Shown here piece after piece: positions 1 through 6,491 of a stretch of 43,803 nucleotides of DNA (its first letter is position 1; each line of letters starts with the position of its first letter). The DNA comes from Ruminococcus sp. (GTDB taxonomy: Bacteria; Bacillota; Clostridia; Oscillospirales; Ruminococcaceae). Made by a program: the position numbers and the translations under genes. Under the pieces are notes generated by a model. It was not told the origin of the DNA and ran no database searches. It saw nothing but the letters and a program-made list of their open reading frames with translations. The stretch lies in the NCBI GenBank assembly GCA_017478965.1, contig JAFVCV010000022.1, positions 1-43,803 of the forward strand, given 5' to 3'.

Positions 1-2
1 AA

Positions 3-257
3 CAGAAAGAGCTGTCCGCAGAAGTTGCTGACCTTGAAGAAAAGTTCTCCACGATCAGGCAGGACGAAGACGATGTGGTTATGTTCATGGAGCGTCTGAG
101 AAAATACACCGATGTGCAGGAGCTTACCCGTGAGATGTGCTTGGAGCTTATCGTGTATATCACTCTTGATGCCTATGTCGAGGGGCAGCCTCGTGACATT
201 TACATCTACTACAAGCTGCTCGATGAACCTCTTCCTGACAAAAGAAGCCTGTTTTAA
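3..257 (+). CDS. Large serine recombinase, C-terminal end (partial at window edge)
   Basis: Only the last 84 codons are present; the reading frame is open to the left edge. The visible tail has a charged, probably coiled-coil stretch (KELSAEVADLEEKF) followed by RKYTDVQELT. That motif is typical of the DUF4368-type C-terminus of large serine recombinases (the TndX/Tn4451-like resolvases of Firmicutes integrative elements), which usually reads RKYTDIQELT. The catalytic serine domain lies outside the window. In such elements the recombinase gene normally sits at one end, so the element boundary is expected just downstream of the stop. The tail after the motif is divergent, so the family call rests mainly on this one motif and the context. 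Confidence 0.7.
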   Translation, partial: QKELSAEVADLEEKFSTIRQDEDDVVMFMERLRKYTDVQELTREMCLELIVYITLDAYVEGQPRDIYIYYKLLDEPLPDKRSLF

Positions 258-310
258 GGCGTATTTACGTTATTTATCAATCATACGAAAGTGTGTTACC
301 ATTTGGCAAG

Positions 311-418
311 AGGACTACTTTGAACGTCTATTCCCATATGTTCCAGACCGCGCAGGCAAGAGTAGCTCAGGCAATGGACGGAGCATTCAGCTTTCTTCCG
401 CAGGATAGCACAACTTAA
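311..418 (+). pseudogene. 3' remnant of a tyrosine recombinase (integrase)
   Basis: This is a 35-codon open stretch ending in TAA at 416-418, with no start codon of its own. It reads TTLNVYSHMFQTAQARVAQA followed by MDGAF. The N-x-Y-S-H block is the usual surroundings of the catalytic tyrosine at the C-terminus of Tn916/phage-type tyrosine integrases, and the following AQA..A.AM helix is also typical. Upstream codons in this frame no longer resemble an integrase, so the gene appears cut at roughly 290-310, close to the end of the serine recombinase gene. It lies about 115 bp from the 3' end of tRNA-Glu, the usual position of an integrase next to its attachment site. The family assignment comes from motif recognition only. 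Confidence 0.6.
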
Positions 419-426
419 AGCAAAGC

Positions 427-466
427 TGTCCGCTACAAAAAACGAATAGCGGACAAGTAGCGGACA
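427..466. repeat. Inverted and direct TAGCGGACA repeats
   Basis: The sequence at 427-436 (TGTCCGCTAC) is the exact reverse complement of 457-466 (GTAGCGGACA). A second direct copy, TAGCGGACAA, lies at 447-456. Three copies of a 9-10 bp word in 40 bp, between an integrase remnant and a tRNA 3' end, look like recombinase arm-type binding sites; the function is inferred. Confidence 0.5.
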
Positions 467-483
467 AAGCCTATTTTCGGTAT

Positions 484-527
484 AAAAGAAAAACTCGGAA
501 ACAACGCTATTACGCTGTTTCCGAGCC
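484..527 (-). terminator. Rho-independent terminator of the tRNA transcript
   Basis: On the minus strand a perfect 10-bp stem, CTCGGAAACA (516-525) with TGTTTCCGAG (494-503), is followed by a run of T residues. It lies directly downstream of tRNA-Glu and ends the tRNA-Met/tRNA-Glu transcript. Confidence 0.85.
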
Positions 528-534
528 TTAACTG

Positions 535-610
535 TGGTGACCCGTACGGGAATTGAACCCATGATTACGCCGTGAAAGGGCGTCGTCTTAACCTCTTGAC
601 CAACGGGCCA
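535..610 (-). tRNA. tRNA-Glu (anticodon TTC)
   Basis: The minus strand folds into a full cloverleaf of 76 nt including an encoded CCA (535-537). The acceptor TGGCCCG pairs with CGGGTCA, the anticodon loop is CTTTCAC with TTC, and the T arm carries GGTTCAATTCC. It is the second gene of a two-tRNA transcript. Its 3' end faces the mobile-element remnants. Confidence 0.95.
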
Positions 611-633
611 AAAAAAATTACGGGAGATACTCA

Positions 634-710
634 TGGTGGCGATAACTGGATTTGAACCGGTGACACCCTGGGTATGAACCAAGTGCTCTAGCCAACTGAG
701 CTATATCGCC
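634..710 (-). tRNA. tRNA-Met (anticodon CAT, elongator type)
   Basis: This is a 77-nt cloverleaf on the minus strand with encoded CCA (634-636). The acceptor GGCGATA pairs with TATCGCC and the anticodon loop is TTCATAC. A fully paired first acceptor base pair argues for the elongator rather than the initiator. A CAT anticodon could also mark a lysidine-modified tRNA-Ile, but the body resembles elongator tRNA-Met. The T stem has one mismatch. It lies 23 nt upstream of tRNA-Glu in the same transcript. Confidence 0.9.
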
Positions 711-736
711 GTTGATCTCCCGTAACAACATAAAAT

Positions 737-765
737 ATTATACACTAAAATTTTCGTTTTGTCAA
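737..765 (-). promoter_or_regulatory. Promoter of the tRNA-Met/tRNA-Glu unit
   Basis: On the minus strand a perfect TTGACA (760-765) and a perfect TATAAT (737-742) are separated by 17 bp, about 27 nt ahead of tRNA-Met. Confidence 0.9.
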
Positions 766-1121
766 GACCTTTTTTCAAAAAAATATTTTTTACAATGCTT
801 TTGGCTGTTGTGATGCCCAAGGGCGGCCGCTGTTGATTTGTTTTAGGCAAATACTACAATCGGCAGGGCCTTATTTTGGGCCGATCTTACCCGTGTGACA
901 GTCTGGCACACAGTTTGTGCGGCAGACTGCTCAGAACTGGCGGGCAGTGGCTGAAGAGCTTTTCATTGTTTTAAGCAATGCTTGGAGCAATCTGTTTTTT
1001 TACCCTGATGGGGACGTTGTTTTTTATATCGGATCAACAACGTTTCGGCTGTTTTTCAGCATTACCGAAAGAAATCAGGTAATAATAAAAAAGGTTTAAG
1101 AAAGCTTTAAGAAAAAAATAC
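766..1121. other. Gene-poor stretch with two hairpins
   Basis: No convincing gene is seen here. Two stem-loops stand close together: 859-885 (ATCGG/CCGAT outer stem) and 899-929 (CAGTCTG/CAGACTG outer stem enclosing GCACA/TGTGC). Neither is followed by a T run, so they are not ordinary terminators. A 60-codon frame at 917-1099 has no ribosome binding site and no recognisable features. Confidence 0.4.
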
Positions 1122-1150
1122 TTGCAGACTTGACCGGTCTATGTTATCAT
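1122..1150 (+). promoter_or_regulatory. Promoter of the YdcF-like gene
   Basis: TTGCAG (1122-1127) and TATCAT (1145-1150) are spaced 17 bp apart, 34 nt before the GTG start at 1185. Confidence 0.7.
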
Positions 1151-1184
1151 AGAGGTACAGAAAAAACAGGGAAGAGGGATAGCT

Positions 1185-1943
1185 GTGACGGTCAGATATG
1201 TGTTTCTGGCGCTGGAGATAATGCTGCTGTTTTTGTTTCTGGCACCGTTCCCCATAATTTGCTCGGGAAACGTGGCAGGCATTGTTTTCTCCTTAGCGCT
1301 CATTTTTATAACGGCAAATTTCAAGGGGACCTGCGCCCTTTTGGGAAGGCTATGGGGCAGTTTGCCGGGGAAGATATCAATACTGGCGGCTGCGCTCATT
1401 CTGGCGGCGGGAGCAGTTTATGTCAGCGTGCTATCGGTTAAGATGTACCGTGCGCAGGAAAACAGGCCTGAAAAGACGAAGGTCATCGTGGTCCTGGGCT
1501 GCAAGGTCAACGGCGAGAAGCCGTCACGTATGCTCAGAAGAAGGCTTGACGCTGCGGCGAAGGCCCTTGATGAGCACCCGGAGGCCGTGTGCATAGTTTC
1601 CGGCGGGCAGGGAAGCAATGAAAAGATATCTGAGGCGGAGGCCATGAAGAGATATCTGCTGGAAAAGGGCATAGAGGAGGAAAGGCTCATAATGGAGGAC
1701 CGCTCCACGTCCACCTATGAAAACCTGAAATACAGCTTTGAGCTGACTGATGAAATGGGCCTTGGGAGAGACATCACCATAGTCACCGACGGCTTTCATC
1801 AGTACAGGGCAAGCCTGATCGCCAAGGAACTTGGGGCGGGGGAGATAACGGCTTGTTCGGCTTATACTGAGCCAAGATTTTTGCCCACTTACTGGGTGAG
1901 GGAATGGCTGGGGCTGAGCTACTTCTTTGTTTTCGGAAAATAA
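1185..1943 (+). CDS. YdcF/DUF218-family membrane protein
   Basis: The 252-aa protein has three predicted membrane segments (about residues 5-25, 29-45 and 64-85) and then a DUF218 domain from about residue 95. Motifs include VIVVLGCKVNGEKPS, VSGGQGSNE, EAEAMKRYLLEKGI, STSTYENL and a late HQYRA. This is the usual YdcF/SanA pattern, in which the domain lies outside or at the membrane; family members are linked to envelope integrity, but the biochemical reaction is not settled. The start is GTG with GAAGAGGG six nucleotides upstream; the next ATG at 1198 is out of frame. It is a single-gene unit between its own promoter and a bidirectional terminator. Confidence 0.85.
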   Translation: MTVRYVFLALEIMLLFLFLAPFPIICSGNVAGIVFSLALIFITANFKGTCALLGRLWGSLPGKISILAAALILAAGAVYVSVLSVKMYRAQENRPEKTKVIVVLGCKVNGEKPSRMLRRRLDAAAKALDEHPEAVCIVSGGQGSNEKISEAEAMKRYLLEKGIEEERLIMEDRSTSTYENLKYSFELTDEMGLGRDITIVTDGFHQYRASLIAKELGAGEITACSAYTEPRFLPTYWVREWLGLSYFFVFGK

Positions 1944-1951
1944 CAAACACA

Positions 1952-1988
1952 AAAACGGCTGTCAGACCCAAAGTCCGACAGCCGTTTT
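1952..1988. terminator. Bidirectional terminator between convergent genes
   Basis: A perfect 12-bp stem (1952-1963 with 1977-1988) begins with AAAA and ends with TTTT, so it can stop transcription from the YdcF-like gene and from the 50-aa gene on the opposite strand. Confidence 0.9.
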
Positions 1989-2002
1989 ATTTCGCAGATA
2001 TA

Positions 2003-2155
2003 TCACTGGATACCGCACTCATCGTAATCTTTCCACTTCTCATAGTGCTCTTTTTCCTCAAAATATTTGTATACGAAAAAGGCTGTGGAAACGACCACGA
2101 GCATCAAAGCTCCCATCAAAGCCCAGAAAGACTTTTTTTCGGAATATTTAGACAT
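2003..2155 (-). CDS. Small single-pass membrane protein (50 aa)
   Basis: On the minus strand an ATG at 2155 opens a 50-codon frame ending in TGA at 2003. The product begins MSKYSEKKSFW, has one hydrophobic segment (about residues 11-28, ALMGALMLVVVSTAFFVY), and then a charged tail ending YEKWKDYDECGIQ. A purine-rich GGAAGGGA precedes the start, and a near-perfect promoter (TTGACA-17-TATCAT) lies 33 nt further upstream. With a dedicated promoter and terminator it is a real gene despite its size. I recall similar short proteins with a KW.DYDECG tail from related Clostridia but know of no assigned function. Confidence 0.75.
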   Translation of the reverse strand: MSKYSEKKSFWALMGALMLVVVSTAFFVYKYFEEKEHYEKWKDYDECGIQ

Positions 2156-2187
2156 AAAGCCACGTCCCTTCCTTTTTTGTTTCTAAT

Positions 2188-2216
2188 ATGATATCACATT
2201 TTTGCAGATATGTCAA
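2188..2216 (-). promoter_or_regulatory. Promoter of the 50-aa membrane protein gene
   Basis: On the minus strand TTGACA (2211-2216) and TATCAT (2188-2193) are spaced 17 bp apart. The -35 box ends 6 bp from the stop codon of the neighbouring VanY-like gene. Confidence 0.85.
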
Positions 2217-2221
2217 CCGTT

Positions 2222-2839
2222 TCACCTGATTTTCATATCAGGCGGGCCGCTGTTTTTGCAGGGGAGGGTGAAACGGTCGCTGTAAAAATGCAGGAACTCT
2301 TCGAGACAGCAGCCGCTTTCTTTTATAAGTGCGGCGGCCTGAGGGCCTACGTAGCGGTAGTGCCATGGCTCATAGCTTATGCCGGTGATATGCTCCTTCA
2401 TTCTGGGGTATCGCAGGATAAAACCGTAGAGGTGGGCGTTCACGCAGAGCCATCTCCCCTGGGGAGTGCGGTGGAAGTCCTCTTCGCAGTCATCGCTGCC
2501 GGGGGTGCCTAGGTCTGCGGCTATGCCGGCATTGTGCTCGCTGCACCCGGGCAGGGCAAGGGTCCTGCGGGTAAGCTCCAGGGCGTTCTCATAGGAAAGA
2601 CCGTCCCTCATGGCGTCGTTTACGGAGCGCTCCCAGAGCAGCTGCTGGTAGTCGGTGCTGCGGTAACCGGAGATAACGCTTATCTCTATGCCTTCATTTC
2701 TTGCAGCGGCCAGCATTCTTTCGAGCGCACGGCCGGTCTCCTGCTCAAAGGTCCTGCCACCGGCTTTGGTGAGCATCAGCCCTTTTTCAAAGCCCTCCGG
2801 CAGGGGATAAAAGCTGTTTATAAGTATCAGTCTGTCCAT
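2222..2839 (-). CDS. VanY-family D-alanyl-D-alanine carboxypeptidase without signal peptide
   Basis: This 205-aa protein belongs to peptidase family M15B. The zinc and catalytic motifs are present: SGYRSTDYQ, SEHNAGIAADLG (H and D metal ligands) and EPWHYRYVG (catalytic E and third metal-ligand H). The family trims the terminal D-Ala from peptidoglycan stem peptides. I chose the ATG at 2839 because AGAGGTGATGAT lies directly upstream; a longer frame to 2995 exists but its extra residues look random and overlap the spoIIP start. The protein starts straight into the domain (MDRLILINSFYPLPEGF) with no signal peptide or membrane anchor, which is unusual for an enzyme acting on the wall. It is divergent from spoIIP. 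Confidence 0.85.
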   Translation of the reverse strand: MDRLILINSFYPLPEGFEKGLMLTKAGGRTFEQETGRALERMLAAARNEGIEISVISGYRSTDYQQLLWERSVNDAMRDGLSYENALELTRRTLALPGCSEHNAGIAADLGTPGSDDCEEDFHRTPQGRWLCVNAHLYGFILRYPRMKEHITGISYEPWHYRYVGPQAAALIKESGCCLEEFLHFYSDRFTLPCKNSGPPDMKIR

Positions 2840-2898
2840 ATCATCACCTCTGTCCATATTATGCCGGGGCGGCCTTTGGTGACATTTTTCTGGAATAA

Positions 2899-2926
2899 TT
2901 GAGCCTGTCCCGAATATGTTTATAGT
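2899..2926 (+). promoter_or_regulatory. Possible promoter of spoIIP
   Basis: TTGAGC (2899-2904) and TATAGT (2921-2926) are spaced 16 bp apart, about 28 nt before the chosen spoIIP start. The match is only fair, and a sporulation-sigma promoter cannot be excluded. Confidence 0.35.
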
Positions 2927-2954
2927 ACAGCGATCATTCAGCGAGGTGATGGAT

Positions 2955-4097
2955 ATGGGACTTAAAAAGACGGTAACAGGGGCGCTGACTGTCATAGCGG
3001 CTTTTTTCGTCGTTCCGGCGGTGATATTTGCGGGGGAAAAGGACAGCGAAGGTCTTGACCGTTTAGCGGCGGCCTCGGCAGGGCTGATGGGCGGGAGACA
3101 GCCCGCTTTTCAAAGCGCTTCGGTCAGTACGGTGCTGCCGCCGGGGAGCGAGATCTCAGCGGTGAGCTACTGGGACATCGCCCTTGCTCTGGAGGAGAAA
3201 GAGCCTGAGAGCACTACTTCGGAAGTGCCAAGCCCTCTGCCGGCGGAGGACGTTGAGTGGGCGCTGCCTTACCCCGAGGGACTTACTGACCGGGACGGTG
3301 TTATCGAGAAGTATACCTACGGTCACTATGATGACGAGCGGTTCTTTGACCTTGAAAGCGGCGGCCAGGTCAGGAACTGTACGGACTACAGCAATGAGGA
3401 GCTTTATGAGCTGAGCCGTAAGGGACTTCCCTTTGATACGGAAATAAGCTCTGAGGAGCCGCTGGTACTTATCTATCACACCCACGCCACCGAGAGCTTT
3501 GAGCTTGAGGACCGCAGCTGGTATGACAAAGATTTCTCTTCCAAGACCACAATGCGGGAGAAAAATATCATTTCCGTCGGGGACCGCATCTGCGAAATGC
3601 TTGACCGGGGCGGCATACCGTATATCCACGACACCCTGGTCCACGACTACCCGGACTATAACAACGCCTATCGCTCCAGCCGTGCGGCGGTGGAGGAGAT
3701 ACTAAGGGAGTATCCCTCTATCAAGATCTGCCTTGACGTCCACCGGGACGGCATAGAGAGAGAGGACGGCACCCGCATAGCCCCTGTGGCAGATATCGGC
3801 GGCAGGGAAGCGGCTCAGATAATGCTCATCTCCTGCGCCGATGACGGCAGCGGGAACATACCTTATTTCAGGGAGAATTTTGCCTTTGCCTGCGCCTTTC
3901 AGCAAAGGCTTGAGACTATGTGGCCGGGATTGACCAGGCCGGTGCTTTTTGACTGCCGGTACTATAATCAGGATCTTTCCACCGGTTCGCTGCTCATCGA
4001 AGTGGGCAGTCACGGGAACAGTCTTGACCAGGCTCAGTATTCCGGTGAGCTTATCGGCAGGACCCTTGTAAGCCTTTTCGGAAAAGAAACAGATTAG
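2955..4097 (+). CDS. spoIIP: Stage II sporulation protein P
   Basis: The 380-aa product has an N-terminal membrane/signal segment (about residues 8-27), a low-complexity linker and the SpoIIP amidase/endopeptidase domain. Motifs include EPLVLIYHTHATESF (about residues 166-180), a PSIKICLDVHRDGI block (HRD near 263) and a final IEVGSHGNSLDQA. SpoIIP acts with SpoIID and SpoIIM to thin septal peptidoglycan and drive engulfment during endospore formation. AGGTGA at 2944-2949 places the start at ATG 2955; ATG 2949 is in frame but sits on the Shine-Dalgarno. The gene is followed by a strong terminator and is apparently monocistronic. Its presence implies at least a retained sporulation programme. 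Confidence 0.9.
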   Translation: MGLKKTVTGALTVIAAFFVVPAVIFAGEKDSEGLDRLAAASAGLMGGRQPAFQSASVSTVLPPGSEISAVSYWDIALALEEKEPESTTSEVPSPLPAEDVEWALPYPEGLTDRDGVIEKYTYGHYDDERFFDLESGGQVRNCTDYSNEELYELSRKGLPFDTEISSEEPLVLIYHTHATESFELEDRSWYDKDFSSKTTMREKNIISVGDRICEMLDRGGIPYIHDTLVHDYPDYNNAYRSSRAAVEEILREYPSIKICLDVHRDGIEREDGTRIAPVADIGGREAAQIMLISCADDGSGNIPYFRENFAFACAFQQRLETMWPGLTRPVLFDCRYYNQDLSTGSLLIEVGSHGNSLDQAQYSGELIGRTLVSLFGKETD

Positions 4098-4106
4098 CTC
4101 ATCATC

Positions 4107-4145
4107 AGCCCGGGACCTCTGGAAGTGAGGTCCCCGGGCTTTTTC
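4107..4145 (+). terminator. Terminator after spoIIP
   Basis: A GC-rich stem (AGCCCGGG-ACCTC with GAGGTCCCCGGGCT, one bulge) is followed by TTTTTCTG. Confidence 0.85.
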
Positions 4146-4187
4146 TGCTTTGTCAGCCGCCAAAACATAGATTTCCTACCGAACCAG

Positions 4188-4216
4188 TTGACATTTAAAG
4201 AAAAAAGTGGTATAAT
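4188..4216 (+). promoter_or_regulatory. Promoter of the suf operon
   Basis: A perfect TTGACA (4188-4193) and a perfect TATAAT (4211-4216) are spaced 17 bp apart. The leader to sufC is about 85-90 nt. Confidence 0.9.
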
Positions 4217-4309
4217 GTCTCTTGGTGTATCTGTAGGGTCGTGGATACCGGCTTTTCCTATTATTATGATATGCTTGATATAAATTAAATGCTGAAAGAG
4301 GGAGCTATT

Positions 4310-5068
4310 ATGGCGAAACTGCTGAAAATAAACGGGCTTTATGCCGGGATCGAAGAAAAAGAACTGCTGCACGGGATATCTCTTGAGATAGACAAGGGTG
4401 AAACTCACGTGCTGATGGGGCCGAACGGTGCGGGCAAATCTACCTTAGGGCATACGCTGATGGGCAGTCCTGAGTATGAGGTCACTGGGGGGACTATCGA
4501 ATTCGACGGGGAGGACATAACGGAGCTTGGCGCTGATAAAAGGGCGCAGAAGGGGCTTTTCCTTTCTTTCCAGAACCCCATAGAGATACCGGGCATATCG
4601 CTGTCGGCATTTCTCAGGAGCGCTCTGGAGCAGAGGACCGGCGAGCGCATCAAGCTCATGGCGTTCCAGAAGAAGCTCAGAGCCGCCATGGAGGTGCTGC
4701 AGATGGACCCGGAATATGCTGAAAGGGACCTGAACGTCGGATTTTCCGGCGGTGAGAAGAAAAAAGCCGAGATACTCCAGCTGCTAATGCTTGATCCCAG
4801 GCTTGCGATACTGGACGAGACTGATTCGGGACTGGACGTTGACGCTGTGAAGACAGTTTCAGCAGGCGTGGCTGAATATCGCAGAGAGAATGAGAATTCT
4901 CTTCTGATAATAACCCACAATACTAAGATCTTAGAGTCCTTAAAAGTGGACAGGACCCATATAATCGCCGGCGGCAGGATAGTGGCCGAGGGCGGGCCGG
5001 AGCTTATTGAGGACGTGAATAAGAACGGCTTTGAAAAGTATGTTCAGGCAGAGCGGGGAGAGGCATGA
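4310..5068 (+). CDS. sufC: SUF Fe-S assembly ATPase SufC
   Basis: The 252-aa ABC-type ATPase has Walker A GPNGAGKST (residues 37-45), a SufC-specific signature FSGGEKKKAEILQ, and a Walker B/D-loop LAILDETDSGLDVD. SufC forms a soluble complex with SufB and SufD and powers Fe-S cluster assembly on SufB. It has no membrane segment, in line with the family. The start is ATG 4310 with AGAGGGAG upstream; an in-frame ATG at 4289 lacks a good site. It is first in the operon and its stop overlaps the sufB start (ATGA). Confidence 0.95.
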   Translation: MAKLLKINGLYAGIEEKELLHGISLEIDKGETHVLMGPNGAGKSTLGHTLMGSPEYEVTGGTIEFDGEDITELGADKRAQKGLFLSFQNPIEIPGISLSAFLRSALEQRTGERIKLMAFQKKLRAAMEVLQMDPEYAERDLNVGFSGGEKKKAEILQLLMLDPRLAILDETDSGLDVDAVKTVSAGVAEYRRENENSLLIITHNTKILESLKVDRTHIIAGGRIVAEGGPELIEDVNKNGFEKYVQAERGEA

Positions 5069-6477
5069 TGAAGGAGAAGACTCAGGTAGAGGATATCAAC
5101 AGGGGCTTTTACGACTTCCGTTTTGAAGAGGACGAGAAGGATATGCTCCAGAGCGGCATCACGCCGGATATAATCAGAGAGATCTCTGAGGAGAAGAACG
5201 ACCCGCAGTGGATGAGGGAGTTCAGGTTAAAGTCACTGGAAATATACAACAGCACTGAGATGCCGCCCTGGGGGCCGTCCATCGAGGGGCTGGATATGTC
5301 AAAGATAGTCACCTATATCCGCTCGAAATCAAGAATGAACAACCAGTGGGAGGACGTTCCTCAGGATATCAAGGAGACCTTTGAAAGGCTTGGCATACCT
5401 CAGGCGGAGAGAGAAAAGTTAGCCGGCGTGGGTGCGCAGTACGACTCCGAGCTGGTCTATCACAATGTGCGCCGGGAGGTTGCGGAGCAGGGCGTGGTCT
5501 ATACGGACCTGGAGAGCGCTATGTATGACGAGCGCTATGCGGACATGATAAGGGAGCATTTTATGAAACTGGTCCCGCCTACAGACCATAAGTTTGCGGC
5601 CCTGCACGGGGCTGTCTGGAGCGGCGGTTCGTTCGTTTATGTACCCAAGGGGGTCCATGTGGACATCCCCCTGCAATCCTATTTCAGGCTCAATGCACAG
5701 GGTGCGGGGCAGTTCGAGCATACGCTCATAATCGTTGATGAGGGGGCCTATCTGCATTTTATAGAGGGCTGCTCGGCGCCGAAATACTATGTGGCCAGCC
5801 TTCACGCCGGGTGCGTGGAGCTTTTTGTGGCAAAGAACGCCACGCTGAGGTATTCGACTATTGAAAACTGGTCCAAAAATATGTACAATTTAAATACCAA
5901 GAGAGCCATCGTTGAAGAAGGCGGCAAGATAGAGTGGGTGTCCGGTTCCTTCGGCTCTCATGTGTCTTATCTCTACCCTATGAGCATTCTGCACGGCAGG
6001 GGAGCAAGGGCGGAGTTCACAGGCATAACTTTTGCCGGCGAGGGGCAGGACCTTGACACCGGGGCCAAAGTGGTCCATGCGGCGCCGGAAACTTCCTCGT
6101 ATATGAATACCAGATCTATCTCGAAAAGCGGCGGTGTGAACACGTTCAGGAGCGCCGTTACCGTGAACAGGAACGCAGTGGGCAGCAAGAGCTCGGTAAG
6201 CTGTGAATCGCTGATGCTTGACAGCATATCCCGCTCGGACACTATACCCGCCATGGATATAAGGACGGACGATGCGGACATCGGTCACGAGGCGAAAATA
6301 GGCAGGATAAGCGATGAGGCTGTGTTCTACCTGATGAGCAGGGGACTTAGCGAGGAGAATGCGAAGGCCCTTATAGTCAGCGGCTTTGCGGACAATGTCT
6401 CAAAGGAGCTGCCGCTGGAGTATGCGGTGGAAATGAACAATCTCATAACTATAGAAATGAAAGGCAGCATAGGCTGA
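5065..6477 (+). CDS. sufB: Fe-S cluster scaffold SufB
   Basis: The 470-aa SufB has family landmarks QYDSELVYHNVR, PKGVHVDIPLQSYFR, CSAPKYYVASLHAGCVELFV, and the C-terminal RTDDADIGHEAKIGRISDEAVFYLMSRG. SufB accepts sulfur and builds a nascent cluster within the SufBC2D complex. The length matches the usual 465-495 aa. The start at 5065 overlaps the sufC stop by 4 nt, indicating translational coupling; an adjacent ATG at 5068 is an equally possible start. The region near residues 245-255 holds the cysteines expected to participate in persulfide transfer. Confidence 0.95.
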   Translation: MMKEKTQVEDINRGFYDFRFEEDEKDMLQSGITPDIIREISEEKNDPQWMREFRLKSLEIYNSTEMPPWGPSIEGLDMSKIVTYIRSKSRMNNQWEDVPQDIKETFERLGIPQAEREKLAGVGAQYDSELVYHNVRREVAEQGVVYTDLESAMYDERYADMIREHFMKLVPPTDHKFAALHGAVWSGGSFVYVPKGVHVDIPLQSYFRLNAQGAGQFEHTLIIVDEGAYLHFIEGCSAPKYYVASLHAGCVELFVAKNATLRYSTIENWSKNMYNLNTKRAIVEEGGKIEWVSGSFGSHVSYLYPMSILHGRGARAEFTGITFAGEGQDLDTGAKVVHAAPETSSYMNTRSISKSGGVNTFRSAVTVNRNAVGSKSSVSCESLMLDSISRSDTIPAMDIRTDDADIGHEAKIGRISDEAVFYLMSRGLSEENAKALIVSGFADNVSKELPLEYAVEMNNLITIEMKGSIG

Positions 6478-6491
6478 GGAGGTGCAGGCAA

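Noticed and set aside
296-682. 128-codon open frame on the minus strand
   Set aside because: It runs through both tRNA genes and their terminator and has no homology-like features.
917-1099. 60-codon open frame upstream of the YdcF-like gene
   Set aside because: No Shine-Dalgarno, no conserved-looking motif, and it ends before a separate strong promoter for the next gene.
2840-2995. N-terminal extension of the VanY-like protein
   Set aside because: It would overlap the spoIIP start, has no ribosome site and no signal-peptide character.
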